From Dyadobacter soli (GTDB lineage Bacteria > Bacteroidota > Bacteroidia > Cytophagales > Spirosomataceae), in assembly GCF_900101885.1 (NCBI RefSeq), contig NZ_FNAN01000022.1, forward strand, positions 62,001 through 126,000: a stretch of 64,000 nucleotides of DNA, read 5' to 3'. The notes beneath the pieces were generated by a model, which was not told the DNA's origin, searched no databases, and was given only the letters and a program-made list of their open reading frames with translations. A program made the translations under genes and the position numbers. Shown here piece by piece: positions 22,281-30,745 of the stretch. Within the stretch, counting starts at the first letter, position 1. Each line of letters begins with the position of its first letter.

Positions 22281-23693
22281 ATGTCACAGAACTTATTCGA
22301 TTTTGGAATGATCGGACTGGGCGTAATGGGGCGAAACCTGTTACTGAACATGGCCGATCATGGTTTCTCTGTTATCGGTTTTGATAAGGACGAAACCAAA
22401 AATTCTGCATTGGAATCCAGTGCCACCCCGGGCACCACTGTTAAGGGCGTTTCGGAACTTGCCCAGATGATCCAGCTGTTGCAACGCCCCCGCAAGGTAA
22501 TGATGCTCGTGCCTGCCGGTCAGCCGGTCGACGATGTCATCGCATCCCTGTTACCTCTTCTTGAAAAAGGCGACGTAATTATTGACGGAGGAAACTCCCA
22601 TTATACAGATACACTCCGCCGTGTGAAATACCTCCACGAAAAGGAAATCCATTTCATGGGAATAGGTGTTTCGGGTGGTGAAAAAGGCGCACGTACCGGG
22701 CCAAGCATTATGCCCGGCGGCGATAAGGAGGCCTACGCACACGTACAACCGGTGCTGGAAGGCATTGCGGCGAAAGTGAACGGCGAACCTTGCGTGGCTT
22801 ACCTCGGCAAGGAAGGTGCCGGCCATTATGTCAAAATGGTGCATAACGGTATCGAATATGCGATCATGCAGCTCATCAGCGAATCGTACGCGATCCTGAA
22901 AAAAGCAGGTTTGAGCAACCAGCAGCTCCACGAAGTGTTCAAAAGCTGGAACGAAGGCGACCTGCAATCGTTCCTGGTGGAAATTACCGCCGATATTTTC
23001 CTGCAAAAAGACGATAAGACCGACGCTCACCTCGTGGATGTGATTTCCGATAAAGCTGGTTCGAAAGGAACCGGTAAATGGACGTCACAGGATTCGATGG
23101 AACTGCCCGTGGCCGTTCCCGTAATCGATACCGCGGTAGCAATGCGTACGCTTTCGGGCTATAAGGATGAGCGAGTGGTAGCTGCGGAACTTTACGGAGC
23201 CAGCAATGCGATTTCAGAGGAAACCCAGGTGCTGATCCAGCAGGTGCACGATGCATTGTACTTTGCCACTATTCTGGCTTATGCACAAGGCCTTGCAATG
23301 TTGTTCCAGGCGTCGAAAGACCTGCAAATGGAGATCCCGCTCACAGACGTAGTAAGCGTGTGGAGAGGCGGTTGCATTATCCGCTCGTCGCTGCTTTCAG
23401 TATTTACTGATGCATACAAGCAAACCCCGGAATTGTCCAATATTCTGTTGAACCAAGAGGTAGCTGCATTGGTTAAGTCTGTGGAAGGTAACACGCGTTC
23501 ACTGATCGCTTTTGCCGCCCAGTCGGGCATTCCGGCCGCTGCGTTGATGTCGTCACTGGCTTACTTCGACGCCTACAAAACAGCGTACATGCCGACCAAC
23601 CTGATCCAGGCGCAGCGCGATTACTTCGGGGCGCATACGTACCAACGTACCGATATCCCAGGTACTTTCCATACAGAATGGGGTCAACAATAA
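22281..23693 (+). CDS. gnd: 6-phosphogluconate dehydrogenase, decarboxylating
   Basis: 470 aa, full length. Catalyses oxidative decarboxylation of 6-phosphogluconate to ribulose 5-phosphate with NADP+. Rossmann motif GLGVMGRNLLLNM at the N-terminus, substrate-binding GVSGGEKGARTGPSIMPGG, catalytic lysine in GAGHYVKMVHNGIEY, and C-terminal TDIPGTFHTEWG. First gene of gnd-zwf-pgl, 12 nt before zwf. The order is consistent with one oxidative pentose phosphate operon supplying NADPH. Confidence 0.97.
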   Translation: MSQNLFDFGMIGLGVMGRNLLLNMADHGFSVIGFDKDETKNSALESSATPGTTVKGVSELAQMIQLLQRPRKVMMLVPAGQPVDDVIASLLPLLEKGDVIIDGGNSHYTDTLRRVKYLHEKEIHFMGIGVSGGEKGARTGPSIMPGGDKEAYAHVQPVLEGIAAKVNGEPCVAYLGKEGAGHYVKMVHNGIEYAIMQLISESYAILKKAGLSNQQLHEVFKSWNEGDLQSFLVEITADIFLQKDDKTDAHLVDVISDKAGSKGTGKWTSQDSMELPVAVPVIDTAVAMRTLSGYKDERVVAAELYGASNAISEETQVLIQQVHDALYFATILAYAQGLAMLFQASKDLQMEIPLTDVVSVWRGGCIIRSSLLSVFTDAYKQTPELSNILLNQEVAALVKSVEGNTRSLIAFAAQSGIPAAALMSSLAYFDAYKTAYMPTNLIQAQRDYFGAHTYQRTDIPGTFHTEWGQQ

Positions 23694-23705
23694 ATCAGAA
23701 ATTTT

Positions 23706-25211
23706 ATGCAAACCAATAAACGTCCCCCTGCCTCGGTACTCTTTATTTTCGGAGGAAGCGGTGACCTCAACTACCGGAAGCTCACACCCGCTCTATATAA
23801 CCTGTTTCTGGACAACTGGATGCCCGATCAGTTTGCGATCGCAGGTATCGGCCGGAGTGCTTATTCCAATGAAAAATACCATGAGCATTTGCTCGATGGC
23901 GTGACGAAATTCTCACGTCGCAAGGGTAAGCAGAATGGCCACTGGACGGAGTTTACGCAGCACGTTTCGTACCTGCAAATGGACGGCGACGACGCGGAAG
24001 CTTACCACAAGATCACCGATCTTGTAAAAGAAAAAGAAGAAGAATGGGGTGTTCATCCCAATGTTATATTCTACCTCGCGGTAGCGCCTCAGCTCGTGCC
24101 TTCGATCGCTCAGAAACTGGGTGCATTGAAGATCTGCGGAGAGAAAAGCACAACCCGCATTGTAGTTGAAAAACCTTTCGGTCATGACCTGGAAAGCGCG
24201 CACGAACTGAATTTGTTGCTTTCAAGCATGTTTGCCGAAGAGCAGATTTTCCGTATCGACCACTACCTGGGCAAAGAAACTGTTCAGAACATCCTCGCAT
24301 TGCGTTTTGCGAATGCATTGTTCGAGCCGCTCTGGAACCGTAACTACATCGATCACATTCAGATCACAGCTGCGGAAGCGGTAGGTCTGGAAGGTCGCGG
24401 AGGCTATTTCGAGCACGCGGGTGCATTGCGCGACATGGTGCAGAACCATATCCTGCAAATCCTGTGTATGATCGCGATGGAGCCGCCGGTATCGTTCGAT
24501 GCGAATGAGATCCGTAATAAAAAGGTAGATGTGCTGAATGCGATCCGCCGTATCGGTAAAGAACAGGTACATGATTTCGCCGTTCGCGGCCAATATTCGG
24601 GTGGCTGGAAAAAAGGAGAGAAAGTAGTCGGTTACCGTCAGGAAGAAGGCGTGAACCCGCAGTCGAATATCGATACTTTCGCGGCTGTGAAGTTTTACAT
24701 TGACAACTGGCGCTGGCAGGGTGTACCGTTCTATGTAAGAACCGGTAAATACCTGAACCAGAAAGCGACCCACATTACATTGCATTTCAAACAGGCGCCG
24801 CATTATGCATTCCCGCCTGAGTCCGCTGAAACTTGGAGGTCTAACCGTCTGACGATCAGCATTCAGCCCAATATGGACATCAGCATCCGTTTCCAGGCGA
24901 AACGCCCGGGACAGACAATGATGCTCGATCCGGTGGATATGACTTTCGATTACGACGCAGCAGGCGAGCACGCACCCGAGGCGTACGAAACATTGCTCCT
25001 GGACGTAATGGAAGGCGATGCGACGCTGTTCATGCGTAACGATCAGGTGGATGCCGCGTGGAGAGTGATCATGCCGATCCTCGAAGCATGGGAAAACCGC
25101 CCGCCGCAAGACTTCCCGAACTACGCGCCGGATTCATGGGGCCCCGATGCTGCCGATGCGCTCATCGCCCGCGACGGTCATACCTGGCTCAACCTGCCTC
25201 CAACCCCGTAA
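23706..25211 (+). CDS. zwf: Glucose-6-phosphate 1-dehydrogenase
   Basis: 501 aa, full length. Oxidises glucose 6-phosphate to 6-phosphogluconolactone. Nucleotide-binding FGGSGDLNYRKLTPALYNLF at residues 13-32 and the active-site RIDHYLGKETVQN at about 182-194. Followed by pgl after 3 nt. Together with gnd and pgl it forms the whole oxidative branch. Confidence 0.97.
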   Translation: MQTNKRPPASVLFIFGGSGDLNYRKLTPALYNLFLDNWMPDQFAIAGIGRSAYSNEKYHEHLLDGVTKFSRRKGKQNGHWTEFTQHVSYLQMDGDDAEAYHKITDLVKEKEEEWGVHPNVIFYLAVAPQLVPSIAQKLGALKICGEKSTTRIVVEKPFGHDLESAHELNLLLSSMFAEEQIFRIDHYLGKETVQNILALRFANALFEPLWNRNYIDHIQITAAEAVGLEGRGGYFEHAGALRDMVQNHILQILCMIAMEPPVSFDANEIRNKKVDVLNAIRRIGKEQVHDFAVRGQYSGGWKKGEKVVGYRQEEGVNPQSNIDTFAAVKFYIDNWRWQGVPFYVRTGKYLNQKATHITLHFKQAPHYAFPPESAETWRSNRLTISIQPNMDISIRFQAKRPGQTMMLDPVDMTFDYDAAGEHAPEAYETLLLDVMEGDATLFMRNDQVDAAWRVIMPILEAWENRPPQDFPNYAPDSWGPDAADALIARDGHTWLNLPPTP

Positions 25212-25214
25212 GCT

Positions 25215-25934
25215 ATGGAGTTGCATATCGAGAAGGATACCAAAGCATTAAGCGCCAGCCTTGCTGAATGGATTAACCATTACATTCAGCAAGTGCTTGC
25301 AAAACAGGACCGTTTCACTTTTGTATTGTCGGGTGGAGGTACGCCGAAAGCATTGTACGCATTGCTGGCCGAATCGCCTTACAAAGAGTCGATTCCCTGG
25401 GAGAAGCTTCATTTTTTCTGGGGAGACGAAAGAGCGGTGCCTTTCGAGGACTCGCGGAATAATGCCAAAATGTGCTATGATGAATTGCTGGATAAAGTGC
25501 CCGTAAAGGCCGAAAACATCCACATCATGCGCACGGACATTACGCCCGTGGAATCTGCTGCGGAATACGAGAAGATACTGAAAACTTATTTCGAAGGCTC
25601 CGAAACGACTTTCGATTTCGTATTGCTAGGCATGGGAGACGACGGTCATACATTGTCGCTTTTCCCGGGAACGGAAGTGATCCACGAGCAAAATGCGCTC
25701 GCTACGTCGTTCTTCCTGCAAGCCCAGGACATGTATCGCATTACGCTCACGGCCCCGGTTGTGAATAATGCAGCCTGCGTAGCCTTCCTGGCGGCAGGAG
25801 CGGGTAAAGCAGAGGTTTTGAAACAGGTTTTGAAAGGAGAGAGGAATGTAGATCGCTATCCGTCGCAAATCATACAGCCTGTAAAAGGGCAATTGCATTG
25901 GTTTGTGGACGAGGCTGCGGCTGCGCTGCTTTAA
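25215..25934 (+). CDS. pgl: 6-phosphogluconolactonase
   Basis: 239 aa, DevB/Pgl type. Hydrolyses 6-phosphogluconolactone. Motifs: VLSGGGTPKALYALL at about 37-51, FFWGDERAVP, and DFVLLGMGDDGHTLSLFPGT at about 136-155. Three nt after zwf, ending the operon before the hairpin at 25959-25988. Confidence 0.95.
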   Translation: MELHIEKDTKALSASLAEWINHYIQQVLAKQDRFTFVLSGGGTPKALYALLAESPYKESIPWEKLHFFWGDERAVPFEDSRNNAKMCYDELLDKVPVKAENIHIMRTDITPVESAAEYEKILKTYFEGSETTFDFVLLGMGDDGHTLSLFPGTEVIHEQNALATSFFLQAQDMYRITLTAPVVNNAACVAFLAAGAGKAEVLKQVLKGERNVDRYPSQIIQPVKGQLHWFVDEAAAALL

Positions 25935-25958
25935 GAAATATTATTATTCCAAATGCTG

Positions 25959-25988
25959 CGAAGCGCGCCGATCCGTCGGCGTGCTTCG
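25959..25988 (+). terminator. Hairpin after pgl
   Basis: Thirteen-bp stem with one mismatch (CGAAGCGCGCCGA / TCGGCGTGCTTCG), tetraloop TCCG. No strong T-run, so it may act as an RNA 3' end stabiliser. Confidence 0.45.
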
Positions 25989-26100
25989 TGCTGTTTATGG
26001 GGTTTTTGAAGCGTTCAACAATCCGCTGCACCATTAGATAAAATCTAACGGCCGCTCATCTGCCCGCGTATTAATTTTACGCAAAACAAACCTCACTCAC

Positions 26101-26277
26101 ATGGTACACATTCTGAAAATCGCGGCGGTTATCATCGTGGTAACCTACGCCCTCCGGCTTGTCAATGCACAGTCCGACTGGCTCGTTTTTGCCGGCCTGG
26201 CAGTTATCGGGTCGTCTTTTTACTTCCTGTATACTGTCCTTGGCCAAATTGTAAACCAATTGAAATCTAAACTGTAA
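26101..26277 (+). CDS. Small two-span membrane protein (58 aa)
   Basis: 58 aa from ATG at 26101. Two hydrophobic segments (about 5-17 and 28-48: VIIVVTYALRL; LVFAGLAVIGSSFYFLYTVL) and a K-containing C-terminus. It ends 6 nt before the SPFH gene, so the two are almost certainly cotranscribed. It may be a membrane partner of the SPFH oligomer; no family recognised. Confidence 0.6.
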   Translation: MVHILKIAAVIIVVTYALRLVNAQSDWLVFAGLAVIGSSFYFLYTVLGQIVNQLKSKL

Positions 26278-26283
26278 TCGAAT

Positions 26284-27117
26284 ATGAAGCGTAACATTAT
26301 TATTGGAGTTCTGACACTTATTGTATTGATCATAGGGTTGGCCATACAACCCTTTTCGTTCGAAAACATCGACGCCGGTAATGTGGGTATCCGCATTAAC
26401 CTGTACGGAAGCGATAAGGGCGTTGACAATATTACGATGGTCACCGGACGGGTGTGGTACAATGCGTGGACAACGAAGATCATCGAATTTCCTACCTACA
26501 CGCAAAGTGTGGATTATGACTCATTTGTGATCACCACCAAAGACGCCGCCGAGTTCAAGGTAGACCCGAAATTAAACTACCACATTAACCCTGAGAAAGT
26601 GCCGCAGATTTACCGCCAATACAGACGACCGTTAGGTGAAATCCAGCAAGGTTTCATGAAAAACACAATCTACGATGCATACCGCATTGTGGCCAACTCA
26701 TTCACATCCGACAGTGTAATGTCCAACCGCGAAGTGTTCGAAGACCGCGTGCAAAATGTGCTTACAAAAACCCTGGGCAAGGACGGCTTTATTTACGACC
26801 AGCTCACGTCTGCCATCACTCCGCCGCCATCGCTGCGCCAGATGATCGACGAAAAAAACACGTCCATCCAGGCACGTCTGAAAGCTGAAAACCAGGCAAA
26901 ACAAGCCGAAGCCGAAGCAAAAGTAATTATCGCCCGGGCGGAAGGCCAGGCCAAAGCTACATTGATCAAAGCCCGGGCCGAGGCGGAAGCCAACCAGTTG
27001 CGCCAGAAGACATTAACCCCGTTACTCATTCAGCAGGAATGGGTAGCTAAATGGAACGGCGTGCTACCGACCACGAATGCCGGCGGGAGCACGAGTCTGA
27101 TGCTGGGGGTGAAATAA
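26284..27117 (+). CDS. SPFH/prohibitin-domain membrane protein
   Basis: 277 aa. N-terminal membrane anchor (about 5-24), SPFH domain about 25-190 (NVGIRINLYGSDKGVDNITM; AAEFKVDPKLNYHI), then a long A/E/K-rich coiled coil (about 190-245; NQAKQAEAEAKVIIARAEGQ) and a short tail. SPFH proteins assemble into large membrane rings that organise membrane microdomains or regulate FtsH-like proteases. Neighbour is the 58-aa membrane protein rather than the more usual NfeD. Confidence 0.85.
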   Translation: MKRNIIIGVLTLIVLIIGLAIQPFSFENIDAGNVGIRINLYGSDKGVDNITMVTGRVWYNAWTTKIIEFPTYTQSVDYDSFVITTKDAAEFKVDPKLNYHINPEKVPQIYRQYRRPLGEIQQGFMKNTIYDAYRIVANSFTSDSVMSNREVFEDRVQNVLTKTLGKDGFIYDQLTSAITPPPSLRQMIDEKNTSIQARLKAENQAKQAEAEAKVIIARAEGQAKATLIKARAEAEANQLRQKTLTPLLIQQEWVAKWNGVLPTTNAGGSTSLMLGVK

Positions 27118-27134
27118 CGCAACTTAGCAGCAGA

Positions 27135-27200
27135 GAAGTCCCGGAGCGAACAATCTAATGAAGCGTAACACTTCGATTAAAGTTCGATCTGGGACTTTCT
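27135..27200. terminator. Extended hairpin between convergent genes
   Basis: AAGTCCC at 27136-27142 pairs with GGGACTT at 27191-27197, continued by GCGAAC / GTTCG pairing, with a smaller GAAG..CTTC hairpin inside. Shared 3' end for the SPFH gene and the leftward ABC operon. Confidence 0.5.
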
Positions 27201-27875
27201 TTATTTGAGTTTCTGAATCAGGCTTCCGGGAACATTCAGATGGGCTGTGCTATCAATGGAAGTATTCAAATGCTTGAAAATATCCTTATCGCTCTGGAAA
27301 GAGCTGCTATCGGCGACGGTTATATCGGCATTCAGCGGAGCGTTCGATCCGTGGAAGCGCATGTATCCGTTATTTTTGATGCTAGCCTTGATTTCTGGAA
27401 TTTCTGAACGCATAACCAGCATACCATCTCCATTCTGCTGAATATCGAGGTGAGGTGTTTTTGCCCTCATAATCCTCGTTCTGATTTGGTCGGAATATAT
27501 ACCTGCTAATTGGGGAGTAAACACATAAATGGAGGGACGCGATTCATAGTCGGCACCGATAACCATATTGTTGCGTTTCCAATCCTCTTTGTAGAAGATG
27601 GTCAAGGTATCGTTGGCAACTTTCCAGTCAAGATATTTTGGATCGATAAACAGTTTCAGCTCCGGGGCCTTGTCTGTGCGAATTTCCGTGAGCCCGAAAC
27701 CAGAGCCGTGGAGTTTTACATATTTGAAGGGCTTCAACGGATGGCTTGAAAAGCCCACATAAGGGTCGCTCTTATCGATTTTTTGAAAATCGCTTTTAAG
27801 TACCCAGTTGATACCCAGAGTAAATGCTATAAACAGCGACATTGTTGAAAGGAAAAGGGTATGGCTGGTTTTCAC
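27201..27875 (-). CDS. Exported GIN-domain-like protein
   Basis: 224 aa. An N-terminal membrane segment or uncleaved signal (TLFLSTMSLFIAFTLGINWV), then a beta-repeat body resembling the GIN (DUF2807) beta-helix fold (FKYVKLHGSGFGLTEIRTDK; IKASIKNNGYMRFHGSNAPL). Last gene of the ABC-transporter operon, 3 nt after the GntR gene. Such proteins in Bacteroidota often accompany YtrA-type ABC operons; their role is unknown. Confidence 0.65.
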   Translation of the reverse strand: MKTSHTLFLSTMSLFIAFTLGINWVLKSDFQKIDKSDPYVGFSSHPLKPFKYVKLHGSGFGLTEIRTDKAPELKLFIDPKYLDWKVANDTLTIFYKEDWKRNNMVIGADYESRPSIYVFTPQLAGIYSDQIRTRIMRAKTPHLDIQQNGDGMLVMRSEIPEIKASIKNNGYMRFHGSNAPLNADITVADSSSFQSDKDIFKHLNTSIDSTAHLNVPGSLIQKLK

Positions 27876-27878
27876 GGT

Positions 27879-28259
27879 CTATTTGGTTAAAGGGTACATT
27901 TCTTCTACAAACCTCTCATACCTCGTGTGCAACTCATTTATATCGATGCCGAGGAGATAGATATTCTTGAAAAATTCCGGCAGTTCGGTCGCCAGGAAGC
28001 GTTCCTTTTTGTAGTCAAGGATTTTTTCCGAGGCTTTCTCGTCGGCAGAATAGCCGATGCCCCTTTTGTTAAAAATAATTTCCTTGCCTTGCAAAAATTC
28101 GTAGGTTCTCATGACGGTATTAGGATTGACCTCTATCATAGCAGCAAGGTCCCTGACGGACGGGATACGCTCACCCGGCGGCCATTTGCCCAGCAGGATT
28201 TGCTCACAGATATAATCTGCAATTTGAAGGTAAATGGCCTGTTTATCTTTGAATTCCAT
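27879..28259 (-). CDS. GntR-family regulator, YtrA type
   Basis: 126 aa from ATG 28259; the longer frame upstream overlaps the permease and is not used. Winged helix-turn-helix with AIYLQIADYICEQILLGKWPPGERIPSVRDLAAMIEVNP-type N-terminus (recognition helix SVRDLAAMIEVNPNTVMRTY) and a short C-terminal helical tail, as in YtrA regulators. It is cotranscribed with the ABC genes and probably represses the operon through the AGTGTA/TACACT repeat at 30035-30058. Confidence 0.9.
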   Translation of the reverse strand: MEFKDKQAIYLQIADYICEQILLGKWPPGERIPSVRDLAAMIEVNPNTVMRTYEFLQGKEIIFNKRGIGYSADEKASEKILDYKKERFLATELPEFFKNIYLLGIDINELHTRYERFVEEMYPLTK

Positions 28260-28270
28260 TGTTTTGAATG

Positions 28271-29083
28271 TTAAATCTCCCGCTCTTTCAACTGATAAAA
28301 TGCACAAATCCAGAGGAGTATAACAAGGGCCCCGGCAACGAGCTGTGCCATCAGCAGGAGGTTGTCGGACAGAGGCAGATAGTAGTAAATAGAAGCGAAT
28401 CGCCATTTTGTGCCACCGTCTTCATTGTAATACCAAAGTTTCCAGCCGCTCAAAGGCAAGGCGGTTACTTTGGTTGGGTTTTCGGTAAATCTGATGGCAA
28501 TCATTGTGTTGGCAATGCTGACTAAGAATGCAATGCTTATCGCGATGACCGCAGTTTTGATGTATGCGTTTTTTCGGAAAAAAATAGACCCTAAAAACAC
28601 ACAAGCCTGGATGCCAAAGAAGCTGAACGAAGTATAATTGACGATGTCGGCAGTCATAGGATGGTATTTCGAAGCCTGATTAATGATCTTTTCGTTGGCA
28701 ACTTCAAGTGTGTAAAAATGCAGCCACCAATAAAAGCAAAGCAGCGGTACCAGAAAAGCCAGATTGAAAAGAAGGGAAGTCATAAATTTTTCCGTCGGCG
28801 AGGCTGGTACCATCAATGCGGAAATACCTGTCGCCGGAGCAGAATACTGGGCAAGTGTGCCACTGGTAAACAAGCTCCCTCCAAAAAGAAGGATCAGTAG
28901 CAAAGCGAAATAATGCAACACCTCCCGAAACCCGCTGAATTCGCGTGACAGGGTTACCGGTACCATCAGGACCGTCATAGCAAAGGCCATTACAGTGGCC
29001 ATCAACAAATAATTGCGGCCTTTTTCAGCGATTTCGAGCCGGAGCGTCAATGCAAAGCGGTGAATGTTAAAAACCTGGTTCAT
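28271..29083 (-). CDS. ABC-2-type permease-like membrane protein
   Basis: 270 aa from ATG 29083 (MNQVFNIHRFALTLRLEIAE). About six membrane segments, including LLMATVMAFAMTVLMVPVTL, YFALLLILLFGGSLFTSGTL and a final LLLMAQLVAGALVILLWICA. FNIHRFALTLRLEIAEKGRN is the usual start of Bacteroidota ABC-2 subunits. It pairs with the ATPase upstream; substrate unknown, perhaps export of a lipid, peptide or antibiotic. Confidence 0.75.
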   Translation of the reverse strand: MNQVFNIHRFALTLRLEIAEKGRNYLLMATVMAFAMTVLMVPVTLSREFSGFREVLHYFALLLILLFGGSLFTSGTLAQYSAPATGISALMVPASPTEKFMTSLLFNLAFLVPLLCFYWWLHFYTLEVANEKIINQASKYHPMTADIVNYTSFSFFGIQACVFLGSIFFRKNAYIKTAVIAISIAFLVSIANTMIAIRFTENPTKVTALPLSGWKLWYYNEDGGTKWRFASIYYYLPLSDNLLLMAQLVAGALVILLWICAFYQLKEREI

Positions 29084-29085
29084 GG

Positions 29086-29184
29086 CTAATAGATTGGGGA
29101 AGAATGGACGGGAATCAGGGACGGTAGCAGGTAATGCACGAGCAGGCTCATGGCCGCGAGCAGGAAAAGGATGATCAGGCGCAT
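29086..29184 (-). CDS. Possible 32-aa membrane peptide in the ABC operon
   Basis: ATG at 29184, 2 nt after the ATPase stop, stop 2 nt before the permease ATG. Encodes MRLIILFLLAAMSLLVHYLL then PSLIPVHSSPIY, a single membrane helix. It exactly fills the gap between the two genes, which favours real translation, but it is too short to be sure. Confidence 0.4.
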   Translation of the reverse strand: MRLIILFLLAAMSLLVHYLLPSLIPVHSSPIY

Positions 29185-29186
29185 GG

Positions 29187-30020
29187 TCAGGCGAATATTT
29201 TGCTGATACGGCTTGGATTTTCAATCACAGCATTGAACAAGTGCTCCAAATCGACACGGCTTTCTTCCTGTGTGGAATTTTCAAAAACGGCTCTATACCC
29301 GCGCAACGACGGTTCGGAATAGATCACGCGCTCGTCTAGTTCGATGCTTGGGAGTTCACCGAAACACAAGCGCTCCGAAATGGTATCGAGGCCGTGCTGG
29401 ATGAGTATCTTGCTGTCTTCGAGGATGATAATGGCGTCGATGAGGTTGTCGAGATCGCGGACCTGGTGGGTGGAGATCAGGATGAGGCGGTCTTTGTCGA
29501 GTGCCGACGATACTAACCTGCGGAACTGGCTTTTAGAAGGAATATCCAGGCCGTTGGTAGGCTCGTCCATGATCAGTACGCGGGTGTTGGTAGCCAATGC
29601 GAATGCGATCAACACCTTTTTTTTCTGGCCGTACGACATGCTGGTGAGCTTATTGCCTTCCGGAATGTCGAGCTCGGCAATGTAAGCACGGAAAAGTTGC
29701 TCGTCGAACTTTGGATAAAACGGCGCCATGAGGCTCAGGTACTTATCGACCGTTACGGAAGGCAGATAAATTTCCTCGGGCAGGAAGAAAACATCCTGCA
29801 AAAACGCCGGTTGCCGTTTGCGGGGTTCGTAACCGGCTACTTCAATTTTCCCTCCGGTGGGGAAAAGCAATCCCGCCATATTCCGCAGCAAGCTCGATTT
29901 TCCAGCTCCGTTCTTGCCTAGCAAACCGTAAATATGGCCCGCTTCGAGGTTCAGGTTTAGGTTTTCAAACAATTTTTTACGCTTTCCGTACCCAAAAGAA
30001 ACCTGGTTGAGGTGGATCAT
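29187..30020 (-). CDS. ABC transporter ATP-binding protein
   Basis: 277 aa. Walker A GLLGKNGAGKSSLLRNMAG at about 34-52, Q-loop (FLPEEI), signature MSYGQKKKVLIAFALAT, Walker B VLIMDEPTNGLD and the switch histidine in LISTHQVRDL. CcmA-like subfamily, usually associated with ABC-2 permeases. First gene of the leftward operon ATPase - (32-aa peptide) - permease - GntR - GIN-like protein. Confidence 0.9.
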   Translation of the reverse strand: MIHLNQVSFGYGKRKKLFENLNLNLEAGHIYGLLGKNGAGKSSLLRNMAGLLFPTGGKIEVAGYEPRKRQPAFLQDVFFLPEEIYLPSVTVDKYLSLMAPFYPKFDEQLFRAYIAELDIPEGNKLTSMSYGQKKKVLIAFALATNTRVLIMDEPTNGLDIPSKSQFRRLVSSALDKDRLILISTHQVRDLDNLIDAIIILEDSKILIQHGLDTISERLCFGELPSIELDERVIYSEPSLRGYRAVFENSTQEESRVDLEHLFNAVIENPSRISKIFA

Positions 30021-30034
30021 AGTACAATTGTTTT

Positions 30035-30058
30035 AGTGTATTAGTTAAATAGTACACT
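30035..30058. promoter_or_regulatory. YtrA-type operator
   Basis: AGTGTA at 30035-30040 and TACACT at 30053-30058, with inner TA/TA symmetry, form a 24-bp inverted repeat 15 nt before the ATPase ATG. Matches the type of site bound by YtrA-subfamily GntR proteins. It overlaps the predicted transcription start, consistent with repression. Confidence 0.6.
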
Positions 30059-30059
30059 G

Positions 30060-30067
30060 CAAATGTA
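30060..30067 (-). promoter_or_regulatory. -7 element of the ABC operon promoter
   Basis: TACATTTG on the minus strand (30067-30060) matches TAnnTTTG, directly upstream of the operator. The -33 box is weak. Confidence 0.5.
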
Positions 30068-30139
30068 ACTGATGATTTGACATTCGCAACAGTTGGTACG
30101 AAAATTAATTTTGGGAAAATATGGAAAGTAAATGGTCGC

Positions 30140-30739
30140 CTAAATGCCGGAAATCAGCCGCTTATAATCTTCCTGTGTGTCGATATCGATGCTGCCTTGG
30201 GGAAATGCGTATGTGGAAACGTCGTCAGCATAGCGTTTGAAAAGCTTTTTTGCGCCTTCGGTACCGGTGAGTTGGAGTAGGGCGGGGAAGTAAGTAGGGG
30301 CAAAAAACGCAGGGGTGCCGAGTGAGTCGCTGTATTTCGAGGCGATAATGCCTTTTGACGTGGCTTCAAAAGTGTCGATCAATGCATTGAATACCGCGGC
30401 GGAAACATAGGGTTGGTCGCTCACGGCCAGGATAGCGCCTTTGGCATTCGGATGTTGTGCCAGCAATGCGTCAATGCCCGTTTTAATGGAACCCGACATG
30501 CCTTCCTGCCATTCTGCATTGTATGCGAGCTTGCACGGAAGGCCTTCAAGTTCCTGTTCAAGTAAATGCGGATTAGAACCGGTTACGATAATGACCTGTT
30601 CACCAACAGTTTCCAGCGCAGCTTCCACACAATGCCGGATCAAACTTTTACCCTGAAATTGCAGCAATTGCTTGGGCTCGCCAAGTCGCGAAGAATTGCC
30701 TGCGGCGAGTATTACAATGCCGTATTCGTCGCGTACCAT
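30140..30739 (-). CDS. MobA-like nucleotidyltransferase (molybdenum cofactor cytidylyltransferase type)
   Basis: 199 aa. N-terminal VILAAGNSSRLGEPKQLLQF is the LAAGxSxRxGxxK signature of MobA/MocA-like enzymes; SDQPYV is the metal-binding region. These transfer a nucleotide to molybdopterin; the MocA type makes the cytosine dinucleotide form for xanthine-dehydrogenase-family enzymes. It follows xdhC by 6 nt, supporting that specialised role. C-terminus short; otherwise complete. Confidence 0.8.
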   Translation of the reverse strand: MVRDEYGIVILAAGNSSRLGEPKQLLQFQGKSLIRHCVEAALETVGEQVIIVTGSNPHLLEQELEGLPCKLAYNAEWQEGMSGSIKTGIDALLAQHPNAKGAILAVSDQPYVSAAVFNALIDTFEATSKGIIASKYSDSLGTPAFFAPTYFPALLQLTGTEGAKKLFKRYADDVSTYAFPQGSIDIDTQEDYKRLISGI

Positions 30740-30745
30740 AGCCGG

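Noticed and set aside
24222..25109. Leftward frame of 295 codons opposite zwf
   Set aside because: Antisense to the conserved glucose-6-phosphate dehydrogenase; no family features.
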